In this document: piece by piece, positions 24,336 to 33,149 of the stretch
How the letters are laid out: each line of letters opens with the position of its first letter
Position numbering within the stretch: the first letter of the stretch is position 1
DNA from: DASUGC01 sp035606665
GTDB lineage: Bacteria > Acidobacteriota > Vicinamibacteria > Vicinamibacterales > SCN-69-37
NCBI GenBank assembly: GCA_035606665.1
Contig: DATNEY010000013.1
Location: 86,095 to 150,094, forward strand
DNA length: 64,000 nucleotides
Direction: 5' to 3'
The notes under the pieces: model-generated
The model's input: only the letters and a program-made list of their open reading frames with translations
What the model was told of the DNA's origin: nothing
Databases searched by the model: none
Program-made: the position numbers and the translations under genes

Positions 24336-25797
24336 ATTTCCGTTGCGCTCCCTCTTGAACCGCAAACAGGTTGTTTCTCGTCATGATGAACATGACGCCG
24401 TTGGCGGTGACGACCGTCGAGTAGACGGAGCTGTCCATCGTGTTCTCAGCGAGGATCTTCGGCGCTGGCTTCTCCGTCGGTTTGATCTGGGCGGCCGGAA
24501 CGTGCTGAATCACGACCACGTCGCCGTCCTCGTCGCCGAGGTAGATCTTGCCGTCGGCGACGAGCGTCGAGCTCCACATCGCGGCGAACATGTCGTGCAC
24601 CCAGAACGGCTTGCCGGTTTTCACGTCGAGCGCGTGGAGGAAACCGCTGAAGTCCGGAACGTAGATGACGCCGTCCTTGATTGAGGCGGTCGAGATCGAT
24701 CGGCGAATCTTGTCGTAGTGCCACACGAGCCCGCTCTTCGTGATGTCGCCCCGCTTCGTCGCGTCAATCGCGTACAGATGCCCGACGCCCTCGCCGTGCT
24801 CCGGGTCCTGCCCGTTCGCAATGTAGACGACGTTGTCATAGATGACCGGCGTCGCGATGACTTCATTTCGCGTCTTCGGCCAGACGGAATCCTTCGGGTT
24901 GGTGTCGAACTCCCAGAGCTTCTTGCCCGTCTTCGCCTCGTACGCGCGGACCCAGCCATCGCCCTGCGCGTGCACGACCTGCAGGGCGCCGCCGACCGTG
25001 CCGACGGCCGGTGTCGACCACTGGCCGTGCAGGATCTTGTCGCCGGGTGACCCATCCTCCCAGACGGGCTCGCCGGTCGTCATGTCGAGCGCGACGATCG
25101 ACGGCGCTTTCGGCGACGGGATGTTCACGTGGCTCTCGTCCTGGCCATTTCCCGTCGAGATGTAGAGCAGGTTGTCGTAGTAGGTCGGCGACGAATTCGC
25201 CAGGTTGTGCGGGAAGTTGCCGACGGCTTCCATCGTGTCGAACGTCCAGAGGATGTCCGGGTCGTTCTTCCCCGTCAGTTTCTCATCCTTGAACGGACCG
25301 TCGTTTTCGCCGTCCTGGAAGCCGCGGATGTCGACCGCGGTGAGCACCGCGCGGTTCGTCATGAAATACGCCTTCTCGCCGATGATGAGCGGCGACGACG
25401 CGATGCCCTGGAACGGCCAGTCGTTCGCGCGGCCGGACGACAGTTTCTCGGACGTCGCCTGCCACAGGAACTCCCCGGTCGCCTCGCTGAACGCCATCAG
25501 CACGCCGCGATCGCCGGGTTGCTTCGGATCGCGCATCGCTTCGTTGTTCGTGCCGACCAGGACGACGCCGTTCGCGACGACCGGATTGCCGTAGCTCTGC
25601 GAGCCGAGCGCCGCGACCCACTTGATGTTCTTCCCTGTCTTGACATCCCACGTCGTCGCGAGCCCGGTCGCGTCGGACACCATGTTGCGATCCGGCGACC
25701 CGCCCCACATCGGCCAGTCTTTGACGCCCTTCGCGGATTGCGACGACACCTGAATCGCGCTCACCAACACCAGCGCGATGGCGACAAACATCCTCAT
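24334..25797 (-). CDS. Secreted PQQ-type beta-propeller protein
   Basis: 487 residues. Signal peptide (MRMFVAIALVLVSAIQVSSQS), then the N-terminal DWPMWGGSPDRNMVSDATGLATTWD, typical of propellers annotated as PQQ-dependent dehydrogenase-like or as multi-haem cytochrome partners. Blade repeats include ALDMTTGEPVWEDG, AYEAKTGKKLWEFD, AIDATKRGD and ALDVKTGKPFWVHD. The conserved block PHNLANSSPTYYDNLLYISTGNGQDESHVNIPSPKAPSIVALD also occurs in such proteins. No CxxCH haem site or Cys-Cys pair was seen, so enzymatic activity is not supported. It lies between two related genes on the same strand. Confidence 0.85.
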   Translation of the reverse strand: MRMFVAIALVLVSAIQVSSQSAKGVKDWPMWGGSPDRNMVSDATGLATTWDVKTGKNIKWVAALGSQSYGNPVVANGVVLVGTNNEAMRDPKQPGDRGVLMAFSEATGEFLWQATSEKLSSGRANDWPFQGIASSPLIIGEKAYFMTNRAVLTAVDIRGFQDGENDGPFKDEKLTGKNDPDILWTFDTMEAVGNFPHNLANSSPTYYDNLLYISTGNGQDESHVNIPSPKAPSIVALDMTTGEPVWEDGSPGDKILHGQWSTPAVGTVGGALQVVHAQGDGWVRAYEAKTGKKLWEFDTNPKDSVWPKTRNEVIATPVIYDNVVYIANGQDPEHGEGVGHLYAIDATKRGDITKSGLVWHYDKIRRSISTASIKDGVIYVPDFSGFLHALDVKTGKPFWVHDMFAAMWSSTLVADGKIYLGDEDGDVVVIQHVPAAQIKPTEKPAPKILAENTMDSSVYSTVVTANGVMFIMTRNNLFAVQEGAQRK

Positions 25798-25810
25798 CGT
25801 TGCTCCATGT

Positions 25811-25886
25811 ATCGATCCATCTAGTCAACGATCCATCGATCCATCGATTGATCAATCAGATGGATCGTTGGATCGATGGATCGATG
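25811..25886. repeat. ATCCATCG tandem repeat with inverted copy
   Basis: ATCGATCCAT, CGATCCATCGATCCATCGATTG (25811-25850) and then inverted GATGGATCGTTGGATCGATGGATCGATG (25857-25886) fill the gap between two propeller genes. The 8-nt unit is ATCCATCG; the arms could form a long hairpin. The same word recurs at 15048. Confidence 0.75.
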
Positions 25887-25896
25887 TGTAAATACG

Positions 25897-28116
25897 CTAC
25901 TGGTTCTTGTACACCTTCAAATTGTCGAACATGACATCCGAGATGCCGTCCGCGTAGATGCCGGGCGCGCCGTTCATGTGGCCGATGCGATCGACCTTTT
26001 CAATCATCCACGCCGCCGGCTCCGGCTGATCGCGTTTCCAGACCTTACCCTGCACGTGCGCCGATCCGTCCGGGCGATTCTCGACGCGCAGCTTCATGCG
26101 GTACCACGTGTTGACGTCCCAGGCGACCTTGTCGACGCGCACGGTCATCTGTTCGACGGCCTGCCATGGATGAATCTCGAGGTGCTGGCCGTTGCCGAAA
26201 AGCACGAGCGCGTACCGCTGATTGATGAGGCCGATATCGCCACGCTGCCGGCGCATTTCGGTGCCGCGTACGTCGGCCTCGACCGTGTAGTTGGACCAGT
26301 CGGGGCGTCCCATGAAGAAGCGCGTACGGCGGCCGACGGTGTCATCGCGCGGGCGGACGATCACGCCGCTGCCGTCTATCGTGTTCGGAACGCCCTTGAG
26401 ATTGGAGGTCCACCACATCGGCGCAGCCTTGAGGCCCTCGAAGTCGAATGTCCACGGCAGCGGTGGAACGACACGGACGCGCGCCTGACCGGCGACGTCC
26501 CCGACGGTGGCCTTGACGAACCCAGCCGATCCCGTTGCCGGCGCCACAAACACACCGTCAGCGCCGACCGTGCCGCCGAGAAGATCGAGCGTCCACTGCG
26601 CCTCAGAGGCCGGAGCGTTTCTTATGAAGTTGCCCTTGGCGTCGTACAGCCTGAGCGTGAAGGGCTGTTTCGCGCCCGGATTCAGCAGCGCTTCGTACGG
26701 GAACACCTGGACCTGCGCGACTGGCGCCGTGGACGCCGCGGGGGTCGGCGGCGCCGGCACGGGTTTGCCTGCATTGCGCGTCGCCGTCTTTGGCCCAATC
26801 GCATACAGATGTCCCGCCGATCCCGCCACCGGCTCCCCCGGTGCCATCGTCGTGACGAAGATGCGTCCGCCGGAAACCGCGGCGGACGCGACGATGGGTT
26901 CGGGATTGGCCGCCGTGCCGATGAGATCTTCATCGAGCGTATCGGCGCCGTTGGCGGTCGGACGCAGGATGTAGAACTTGCCGCTCTCCGTCCCGACGTA
27001 CAGTTTGCCGTCCGCAAGAATGGGCGAGGCTTTCGAAGAAATCCCCAGGCGCTTCGTCCAGACTTCCTTGCCTGTCTTGAGATCGAACGCGCCCATGATC
27101 GCGCTGTTGTCCATGGTGTACAGCCGGGTTGCGTCCATGACAGGCGAGGCGTACGACGGCAGGAATCCGTGTGTGACCCACTTGATGCCCGCAGGCGTCA
27201 CCGGTCCGCTCCCAGTGGCGTCGATCGCCGCGATCATCCCCATCTCGGTCGTGTCGATGTTCTCCTCACCGTGCGTGACGTACACGATGTTGTCCCTGAA
27301 CAGCACGCTGTTGAGAATGGCGCGTTTGCTGACCTCGTAATTCCAAACCGGTTTGCCGGTGTTCAGCTGAAGAGCGTGAAACACGCCGTCGGTGCCGCCC
27401 ACGATGATCAGACGCGATCCGTTGACGTCCACGACGATGGGCGTCGAATAGTTCGTGTCCCAATGCCGCGCCTGAGGCGAGCTGACCCAGATGGTCTGTC
27501 CTGTCCGTTTGTCGAACGCAAAGTACCGGTTTCCCGGGCGGCCGAGATCGGGTCCCCAGTTCTGAATGAGGGTGTTCAGGATGACTTTGTCGCCTTCAAT
27601 AATCGGCGACGTCGTCCGTCCGCCGTGCGTGGTGATGGCGCCGTACTCTTCCGGCAGCGATCGATCCCAGAGCCTCCGGCCGTCCGGCGCGAAGGCAACG
27701 AGCTCAGCCGCGCCGGTGAACATATAGATGTTGCCGGTGGCGGTGTCGACGGCCGGTGACGCCCACGCCGCGCGGTCGTAGCGAACGTCGCTGTGGAAGT
27801 CGTTGACGCGGCGCTCCCAAACGACGGCGCCGGTGTCGGCGTCCATTGCGATGAGCCGCTCCTGCGTCGTGGCGATGGACTGGGTGGTGATGGTCTGGAG
27901 GTAGAGACGGTTGCCGAAGACGACCGGGGTGGACCGGCCGCCGAACGGCTTGGACCAGGCGACGTTCTCGCCCGTCGGCGACCATCGCTCGGGGAGGTTG
28001 GTCTCGGTCGATGATCCGTCCCTGCTCGGTCCCCGCCACTCGGGCCAGTCATTTCCGCCAACCACTGCCAGGCCGGCGGTCGCCACCAGGATCAGAGAAA
28101 GAAGCCGTGTGCGCAT
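25897..28116 (-). CDS. Large secreted PQQ-type beta-propeller with C-terminal LamG/DUF1080-like domain
   Basis: 739 residues from ATG 28116, the start that gives a signal peptide (TRLLSLILVATAGLAVVG) and the NDWPEWRGPSRDGSSTETNLPERWS signature; a longer frame lacks a signal. Residues ~25-450 form the propeller (MDADTGAVVWERRVN, FDKRTGQTIWVSS, LNTGKPVWNYEV, FDLKTGKEVWTKRL). A Pro/Ala linker and a beta-rich segment (VQVFPYEALLNPGAKQPFTLRLYD) follow, then a ~190-residue concanavalin-like domain (WTFDFEGLKAAPMWWTSNLKGVP...GAPGIYADGISDVMFDNLKVYKNQ) of a kind that binds or cleaves carbohydrates. This fusion suggests surface polysaccharide binding. Confidence 0.85.
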   Translation of the reverse strand: MRTRLLSLILVATAGLAVVGGNDWPEWRGPSRDGSSTETNLPERWSPTGENVAWSKPFGGRSTPVVFGNRLYLQTITTQSIATTQERLIAMDADTGAVVWERRVNDFHSDVRYDRAAWASPAVDTATGNIYMFTGAAELVAFAPDGRRLWDRSLPEEYGAITTHGGRTTSPIIEGDKVILNTLIQNWGPDLGRPGNRYFAFDKRTGQTIWVSSPQARHWDTNYSTPIVVDVNGSRLIIVGGTDGVFHALQLNTGKPVWNYEVSKRAILNSVLFRDNIVYVTHGEENIDTTEMGMIAAIDATGSGPVTPAGIKWVTHGFLPSYASPVMDATRLYTMDNSAIMGAFDLKTGKEVWTKRLGISSKASPILADGKLYVGTESGKFYILRPTANGADTLDEDLIGTAANPEPIVASAAVSGGRIFVTTMAPGEPVAGSAGHLYAIGPKTATRNAGKPVPAPPTPAASTAPVAQVQVFPYEALLNPGAKQPFTLRLYDAKGNFIRNAPASEAQWTLDLLGGTVGADGVFVAPATGSAGFVKATVGDVAGQARVRVVPPLPWTFDFEGLKAAPMWWTSNLKGVPNTIDGSGVIVRPRDDTVGRRTRFFMGRPDWSNYTVEADVRGTEMRRQRGDIGLINQRYALVLFGNGQHLEIHPWQAVEQMTVRVDKVAWDVNTWYRMKLRVENRPDGSAHVQGKVWKRDQPEPAAWMIEKVDRIGHMNGAPGIYADGISDVMFDNLKVYKNQ

Positions 28117-28123
28117 CGCCTCA

Positions 28124-28129
28124 ATGATA
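28124..28129 (-). promoter_or_regulatory. -10-like box for a possibly leaderless propeller transcript
   Basis: TATCAT on the minus strand, 7 nt before ATG 28116. Just upstream are GGGTCAGACCCC half-palindromes (28132-28143). Confidence 0.4.
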
Positions 28130-28144
28130 CCGGGGTCTGACCCA

Positions 28145-29740
28145 CTACCGACCCAGGTCTGATCCCAACTTGGCGCCGACGGCGACGCAGGCGGCGTGGA
28201 TCTGAGCATTGATCCCCGCCGGGAAGACAGAGGCGTCGGCGATGCGGAGGCCGGTGACGCCTCGGACACGCAGGGCGGGATCGACGACGGACTGCGGATC
28301 GCGGCTCATGCGGCACGTACCCATGGGATGAAAGATGGTGTCGGCGGCGCGCCGGATGAAGTCGCGCACGTCCGCGTCCGTCGCCGCCAGCCCGGCGGGA
28401 TCCACCGGCTCTCCCCTGATGCCGACGTACGCCTTCGAGCTTGCCAGCGCCTGCGCCAGCCGGACCCCCTCGACCATCGCATGAAGATCGCCATCGCCGG
28501 CGGCGCCAAGGTAGTTGGCGCGGATCACGGGCGGATCGAGCGGATCCGCGGATCGAAGCGTGATCGATCCCCGGCTCGCGGGCCACGACATCGCCACGGT
28601 CAGCGTCACGAACTGATCCGGGACGTCGAGGCCTCGCCCCACGTAGAACTGCAGGTCCGGCGGCGCCGACTGTCCGCGGGCCGCGGCGGCCTTCGAGTGC
28701 GTGAACAAGCCCGCCGACACGGTCGAGGGCCCAAGCGGCTGACGCGCCGCCCACCTCACGGACACGCGCAGGTGATCCTGGAGATTCGCACCAACCGCCG
28801 GCGCGTCGCGGACCACGGCCAATCCGTGCCGCCGCAATTCGGCGGCAGGCCCGATGCCGGACAACATCAGCAGCTTCGGCGATTCGATCGCGCCCGCGCT
28901 CACGATCACTTCGCGCCGCGCGCGCGCATGGACGCGCTCCGTCCCGCGCATCACTTCGACACCGGTCGCGCGATCGCGTTCGATCGTCACCTTCAGCGCA
29001 CGGGTCGCCGCCCACACCACCAGGTTCGGTCGCGTCAGCGCCGGCACCAGGAACGCCGCCGCCGCTGAATGCCGCAGTCCGTTGCGAATGTTCTTTTGAT
29101 AGAACCCCGCGCCGCCTTCCTGCTTCGGCCCGTCGAAGTCGAAGTCCGGTGACGCGTCGAAGCCGTGCTCGCGCGCGGCTTCGAGAAACGCTAGATGTCC
29201 GGCATGGGGGTCCGTCGTGTCCGACACGGCGATCGGACCGCCCGCGCCATGGACGGCCGACGAGCCGCGCGAGTTGTCCTCAATCTGCCTGAAGACAGGC
29301 AGCAGCGCGTCGTAACCCCACTCGCGCCCGGCCGCGGCTTCCCAGGCCTGATAGCAGCGCCGGTTCCCGCGCGTCCACGCCATCGCGTTGATCGCGCTCG
29401 AGCCGCCGAACGACTTCCCTCGCGGCCACTTGATCGTGCGGCCGCCCAGCGCCGTCTCCGCTTCGGTCGAGTAATTCCAGTCGAGCTCGGATCCGATGAG
29501 CGACGTCCACTTGCCCGGCGTCCCGATCCGCGGGTCGGTCTCGGGCCCGCCGGCCTCGATGAGCAGAACGCGATTCGCGGCGTCGGCGCTGAGTCGATTC
29601 GCCAACACACAGCCGGTCGATCCGGCTCCGACAATGATGAAATCGAATTCAATTGCGGCACTTTGTGGCCGCAAAATGGCGGGTGCCGAAATCGCTGCTA
29701 CGCTCATCGTCTTGAGGAAATCGCGCCGCCGCTTGTCCAA
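28145..29740 (-). CDS. GMC-family oxidoreductase (choline/alcohol dehydrogenase-like), Tat-exported
   Basis: 531 residues. The start is TTG 29740 (a GGGGGT ribosome site upstream), giving a twin-arginine signal RRRDFLKTMSVAAISAPAIL. FAD-binding VGAGSTGC (GAGSTG 38-43) and the GMC signatures GGSSAINAMAWTRGN and GAIESPKLLMLSGIGP are intact. The active-site pair fits His471 (FHPMGTCRM) and Asn511 (GINAQIH). Members oxidise primary alcohols or sugars with FAD in the periplasm. Neighbouring secreted propellers make it tempting to see an electron or substrate partner, but this is not shown by the sequence. It is divergent from the YjbQ-like gene. Confidence 0.92.
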   Translation of the reverse strand: MDKRRRDFLKTMSVAAISAPAILRPQSAAIEFDFIIVGAGSTGCVLANRLSADAANRVLLIEAGGPETDPRIGTPGKWTSLIGSELDWNYSTEAETALGGRTIKWPRGKSFGGSSAINAMAWTRGNRRCYQAWEAAAGREWGYDALLPVFRQIEDNSRGSSAVHGAGGPIAVSDTTDPHAGHLAFLEAAREHGFDASPDFDFDGPKQEGGAGFYQKNIRNGLRHSAAAAFLVPALTRPNLVVWAATRALKVTIERDRATGVEVMRGTERVHARARREVIVSAGAIESPKLLMLSGIGPAAELRRHGLAVVRDAPAVGANLQDHLRVSVRWAARQPLGPSTVSAGLFTHSKAAAARGQSAPPDLQFYVGRGLDVPDQFVTLTVAMSWPASRGSITLRSADPLDPPVIRANYLGAAGDGDLHAMVEGVRLAQALASSKAYVGIRGEPVDPAGLAATDADVRDFIRRAADTIFHPMGTCRMSRDPQSVVDPALRVRGVTGLRIADASVFPAGINAQIHAACVAVGAKLGSDLGR

Positions 29741-29757
29741 GAAACCCCCGAAGCCCG

Positions 29758-29763
29758 TATACT
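29758..29763 (+). promoter_or_regulatory. TATACT -10 box of the YjbQ-like gene, leaderless geometry
   Basis: TATACT ends 8 nt before GTG 29772, with no Shine-Dalgarno. It sits in the 31-bp gap between divergent start codons. Confidence 0.45.
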
Positions 29764-29771
29764 ATCCACCT

Positions 29772-30836
29772 GTGTCGCCCCTGGAACTCACCCTCGAGGT
29801 GAATCCACAGGCGCGGGTTGACCTCATCGACGTGCGCGCCCGCGCCAATCAAGTTCACGGCCCCGCCCTCGACGATTACTCGAAGACCCTCTACGTGTCG
29901 GCACACACGACGGCGGGCTACCTGCCGCAGCCGCTGGCCACACGGCTCCAGGCCAAGTCGGACGGCATCGACAACTACATCGGCCTCTTCAAGTCGATGT
30001 TCCCCGAAGGCGCCGACTACGCGCACGACAAGCTCGACCAGCGTCACGAACTGGCGCCGGAGCAGCGCGCAGTGGAACCGGCTAACGCGGATTCGCACCT
30101 GGCCTTCATCGCGGGCGGTCTGCAGTCCTGCGTGATGTACAACGCGCGGCGGCCCGGTCCGGTGTTCTTCGTCGACCTCGATGGGACCTATAAGGGCACG
30201 CCCCGGCGGCGCGCCACCACGATCGTCGGATTCAACCGCGAGGAAGTCGTGGCCAAGGGCACGCTCGACGTGCCCGTGTCCGGCCACGCGGTTGACGCCG
30301 TCAACCTCAAGGACAAGAAGCTGGGGCTCTACGAACAAATCGGCGAGTTCATCGATCAGCACGGCGTGACGAAGGGCCGCGTGCGACTCGAACTCGGGCG
30401 CGGCGAGAAATACGCGAGCCTGACGGTCAACGAATACGAGACGTGGCTGATGCACCACGACCTTGCCGACGTGCTCCGCAACCCGCTGCGGTTCGCGGCC
30501 GAGCGCGCGCGCCACGCGTGGAACGACCCCCGCGCGATTCCTGCCAAGGCGCGCGCGTACGCGAAATACGACATGGTCTACGCGCTGAACAAGCTCGTGG
30601 ACACGTTCGGATTGCAGTCGTCGTTCATCGAACGGCTGCTCGCGCGCACGCTCGAAGTCGGCGCGTCGCGGTTTTTCAGGATGGATCGCGGCGTGGATCT
30701 TCTTGTCTCGGACGGCCGTACGCCCGGCAGGGGCACGGTCGTCGAAGGCACGTATCAGACGCCGATCCTCGTGCAGTGGCGCCCGGCCAAAGACACGCGC
30801 CGCACGGTCGATATCTCGCTGACCAGATTCTTCTAG
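29772..30836 (+). CDS. YjbQ/UPF0047-like protein with long C-terminal extension
   Basis: 354 residues from GTG 29772; a longer upstream frame runs through the divergent gene and is rejected. The N-terminal ~150 residues carry UPF0047 features: LYVSAHTTAGY, SHLAFIAGGLQS and PVFFVDLDGTYKGTPRRRATTIVGF. This family has weak thiamin-phosphate-synthase activity in E. coli YjbQ. The remaining ~200 residues (VAKGTLDVPVSGHAVDAVNLKDKKLG... to the end) have no recognised domain and are absent from the ~140-residue classical members. So the product is either a fusion or a distinct long subfamily. Function unproven. Confidence 0.7.
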   Translation: MSPLELTLEVNPQARVDLIDVRARANQVHGPALDDYSKTLYVSAHTTAGYLPQPLATRLQAKSDGIDNYIGLFKSMFPEGADYAHDKLDQRHELAPEQRAVEPANADSHLAFIAGGLQSCVMYNARRPGPVFFVDLDGTYKGTPRRRATTIVGFNREEVVAKGTLDVPVSGHAVDAVNLKDKKLGLYEQIGEFIDQHGVTKGRVRLELGRGEKYASLTVNEYETWLMHHDLADVLRNPLRFAAERARHAWNDPRAIPAKARAYAKYDMVYALNKLVDTFGLQSSFIERLLARTLEVGASRFFRMDRGVDLLVSDGRTPGRGTVVEGTYQTPILVQWRPAKDTRRTVDISLTRFF

Positions 30837-30853
30837 TCAATAATTGCTTGGTT

Positions 30854-30877
30854 CGCGTGGGGCCCCACCCCCACGCG
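30854..30877. terminator. Hairpin between convergent genes
   Basis: CGCGTGGG (30854-30861) and CCCACGCG (30870-30877) form an 8-bp GC-rich stem with an 8-nt loop in the 87-bp gap between convergent stop codons. No T-run follows on either strand, so it is only a possible shared transcript end. Confidence 0.4.
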
Positions 30878-30923
30878 CTTGTCTCCGGACGCTCGGGGCA
30901 CTCGCGGAGTCTGGGCGTGGGCC

Positions 30924-32435
30924 CTATTTCACAGTGACAGTGAGCGCTTTGCGCATGTAGTCGCGGGGACTCACGTTCTTCGCCACAGCCGTGAGCGTCT
31001 TTCCGCCAGCCGGCCAGGTCGCTTCCACGTCCACCGCGCCCATTGTCGCCAGTCCGATGTGCACGGGCATGTCGTTCTGCGACGAGTAGCCGGATCCGGT
31101 GTCCACGAGCCGCGAGGCGAGCACGCGGCGCGTCCCAGTCGCGAATAGCCTGACCATGGCGCCCGGACGGGTCGCGCGGCCGGTGCCATCGACAACGCGA
31201 ACGGCCAGCGAGCGCTGGGCTTCGGCCGTCGGAAGAAGGTTCCGGAAGATTGAGTGCGTCGCATCCGGTCGCGATCCACCGATGGCAAGATCCAGATCAC
31301 CGTCGCGATCGAAATCGGCCCACTGCGCGCCGTGCGAGGCCTGTATCGCCAGGATGTTCTCCGGCGTCGCGTCCTCGAGCTTCGCGCCAGCGCTTCGGAG
31401 GAGATAGTCGCGATAGCTGATACCGCCGGTGACGGTCCCGTTCACGTAGACGTCAAGCCTGCCGTCGTTGTCGATGTCCCCGGTGATGCAGGTGTCGTAG
31501 CGCCCGTCGATTGCGGCGCCCCAAGATGCCGACACGTCCTCAAACACGATCGCCGGGGTCCCCTGCACCCCGCCTGGCTTCCCTCCGCCGCGATTCAGGA
31601 AGAGCCCGACCTTTCCGTAGTTCGCCATGAACAGATCGAGCCGGCCGTCATTGTCAAAATCCGCCGCGCACGGCCGCACGGTGCCGTTCGCGCCGTCTTT
31701 CGGCGTGCGGCCGCCCCAGGCGACGCCCGTGGCCTCGGCGACATCGACGAACTTGTCGCCGTCGTTTCTGAACAACCCGTTCGCGTCACCATCCATGTTG
31801 CCGACATACGCATCGAGGTCACCGTCGTCGTCGACGTCGAACCAGACGGCGCCGACCGTCCGGCGAGTGTCGTCGAGACCGAGCGCGGGCGCGACGTCGG
31901 CGAACTTGCCTCCGGTATTCCTGAAAAACATGTTGGCGCGATCCCTGAACCCGACGAACAGATCGAGATCTCCGTCTCCGTCGAGATCGATCCAGGACGG
32001 TTGCCTGACAGCGCCGGTGTCTGTTGAGAGCCCGGCAGCCGCGGTGATCTCGATGAAGCGCGCGCCTTCATTGCGATAGAGCCGCAGCACGGATCCGCCC
32101 CCGGGCGTGAACCCCACAAGAAGATCTGGATCGCCGTCGCGATCGAAATCACCCCACGCCGCGGCACGCGTCGCGCGGGCGTCCGCGACGCCCGCGGCCG
32201 CCGCCACATCCGAGAACACGCCGTCGTCGTTGCGATAGAGGCGATTCGCCGGCGTGCCGCCGAAACCGACGAACAGATCGAGATCGCCGTCGTTGTCGTA
32301 ATCAGCCCACGCATTCGCGAACGCGCCGCCGGCTGCGAAGAGCTCCGGCTGAACGGGTTCGAAGCGCAAGGCGGCGCTCCCGATCAAAACAGCGCCGCCA
32401 AGGACGACTGAAGCGGAGAGCAGGTTGAGGGCCAT
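30924..32435 (-). CDS. FG-GAP/VCBS repeat protein with ASPIC/UnbV domain (CRTAC1-like)
   Basis: 503 residues. An N-terminal hydrophobic anchor (LLSASVVLGGAVLIGSAAL) precedes about seven FG-GAP-type repeats with Ca-binding loops (DYDNDGDLDLFVG, DFDRDGDPDLLVG, DLDGDGDLDLFVG, DVDDDGDLDAYVG, DFDNDGRLDLFMA, DIDNDGRLDVYVN, DFDRDGDLDLAIG). The C-terminal ~120 residues match the ASPIC/UnbV domain, which often ends such proteins. It is exported and probably binds calcium; ligand unknown. It begins 9 nt after the CsgG-like gene, so it belongs to that operon. Confidence 0.88.
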   Translation of the reverse strand: MALNLLSASVVLGGAVLIGSAALRFEPVQPELFAAGGAFANAWADYDNDGDLDLFVGFGGTPANRLYRNDDGVFSDVAAAAGVADARATRAAAWGDFDRDGDPDLLVGFTPGGGSVLRLYRNEGARFIEITAAAGLSTDTGAVRQPSWIDLDGDGDLDLFVGFRDRANMFFRNTGGKFADVAPALGLDDTRRTVGAVWFDVDDDGDLDAYVGNMDGDANGLFRNDGDKFVDVAEATGVAWGGRTPKDGANGTVRPCAADFDNDGRLDLFMANYGKVGLFLNRGGGKPGGVQGTPAIVFEDVSASWGAAIDGRYDTCITGDIDNDGRLDVYVNGTVTGGISYRDYLLRSAGAKLEDATPENILAIQASHGAQWADFDRDGDLDLAIGGSRPDATHSIFRNLLPTAEAQRSLAVRVVDGTGRATRPGAMVRLFATGTRRVLASRLVDTGSGYSSQNDMPVHIGLATMGAVDVEATWPAGGKTLTAVAKNVSPRDYMRKALTVTVK

Positions 32436-32444
32436 TGAGTGTTG

Positions 32445-33149
32445 CTAGGGTAAACCAATCCGCGCCGCGGCCTTCGTCAGCGCCGCGGCGGCCTGTTCTA
32501 CGGCGTCCAGCAGCGCCTCGCCCACCAGCCGATCGAGCGATCCGGTGCTGCCGCTCGTGAACAGGCCACCGACTGGCAGTCCGTGCACCACCGCGCCGGC
32601 GCCGATCGTCCGATTGCTCTTGGACGCCGCGCCCAGCGACGTCGCGGTGCTCACGAGCTCTCCGGTGCGGACGTTGACGATGCGCAGCGTCAGTCCGACG
32701 GTTGATTCCTGCGAGCTCTTGCCGCCCCCGCCGATGAACGGGATGCCCAGCAGGCCGCCGCGGCTGTTCTTCTTCTCGTTGGCGAATCGCGTGACGGCGC
32801 CAAGGACGACATAGTCCACGCCCGCCTGCTGCGCGAGCTCTCGAATCGCGTCGAGTGACGGCCGGCGCCCCGCGGTGCTCTCCGGAAGCATTCCGCGATC
32901 AAACACGCGGTAGGCGCCGAGCTCGACGAGTCTGGACGCCAGGAGATCCGCCACGGTTTCACCGAAGTGCGGCGGTGGCATCCAGCCCGTGCGATCGGTC
33001 TCGAAAGCCCCGACGGCAATTGTCGGCCGAGCAGCCGGCCGCGAGGGCGCCATCGTCTGCGTGCCTGGCGCGTCCTGACCGGCCGCAGTGCCCGGGCTCA
33101 TCGCGAGAACTGCGCACACCAACAAGCCAACAAAGATTCGTTTCTTCAT
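32445..33149 (-). CDS. CsgG-like secreted/lipoprotein-type protein, copy A
   Basis: 234 residues from ATG 33149; the start overlaps the previous stop as ATGA. Signal peptide (KKRIFVGLLVCAVLAMSPGTAAGQ). The pattern TIAVGAFETDRTG, VADLLASRLVELGAYRVFDRGMLPE, AGVDYVVLGAVTRF and VGLTLRIVNVRTGELV fits the CsgG/curli-assembly fold (DUF of the outer-membrane CsgG-like family). There is no lipobox Cys, so membrane anchoring as in E. coli CsgG is not shown. Paired with a related gene upstream. Confidence 0.8.
   Translation of the reverse strand: MKKRIFVGLLVCAVLAMSPGTAAGQDAPGTQTMAPSRPAARPTIAVGAFETDRTGWMPPPHFGETVADLLASRLVELGAYRVFDRGMLPESTAGRRPSLDAIRELAQQAGVDYVVLGAVTRFANEKKNSRGGLLGIPFIGGGGKSSQESTVGLTLRIVNVRTGELVSTATSLGAASKSNRTIGAGAVVHGLPVGGLFTSGSTGSLDRLVGEALLDAVEQAAAALTKAAARIGLP

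Noticed and set aside
25811..25886. The ATCCATCG tandem repeat as a CRISPR array
   Set aside because: Units are 8 nt, directly adjacent without spacers, and inverted in the second half. No cas genes are in the window.
23163..28116. True PQQ-dependent alcohol dehydrogenases
   Set aside because: Only propeller repeats are visible; no adjacent Cys pair, haem motif or catalytic Asp context was identified.
29496..29771. Longer N-terminus of the YjbQ-like protein
   Set aside because: It runs through the divergent GMC gene on the opposite strand and has no domain; the promoter-like TATACT lies after it.
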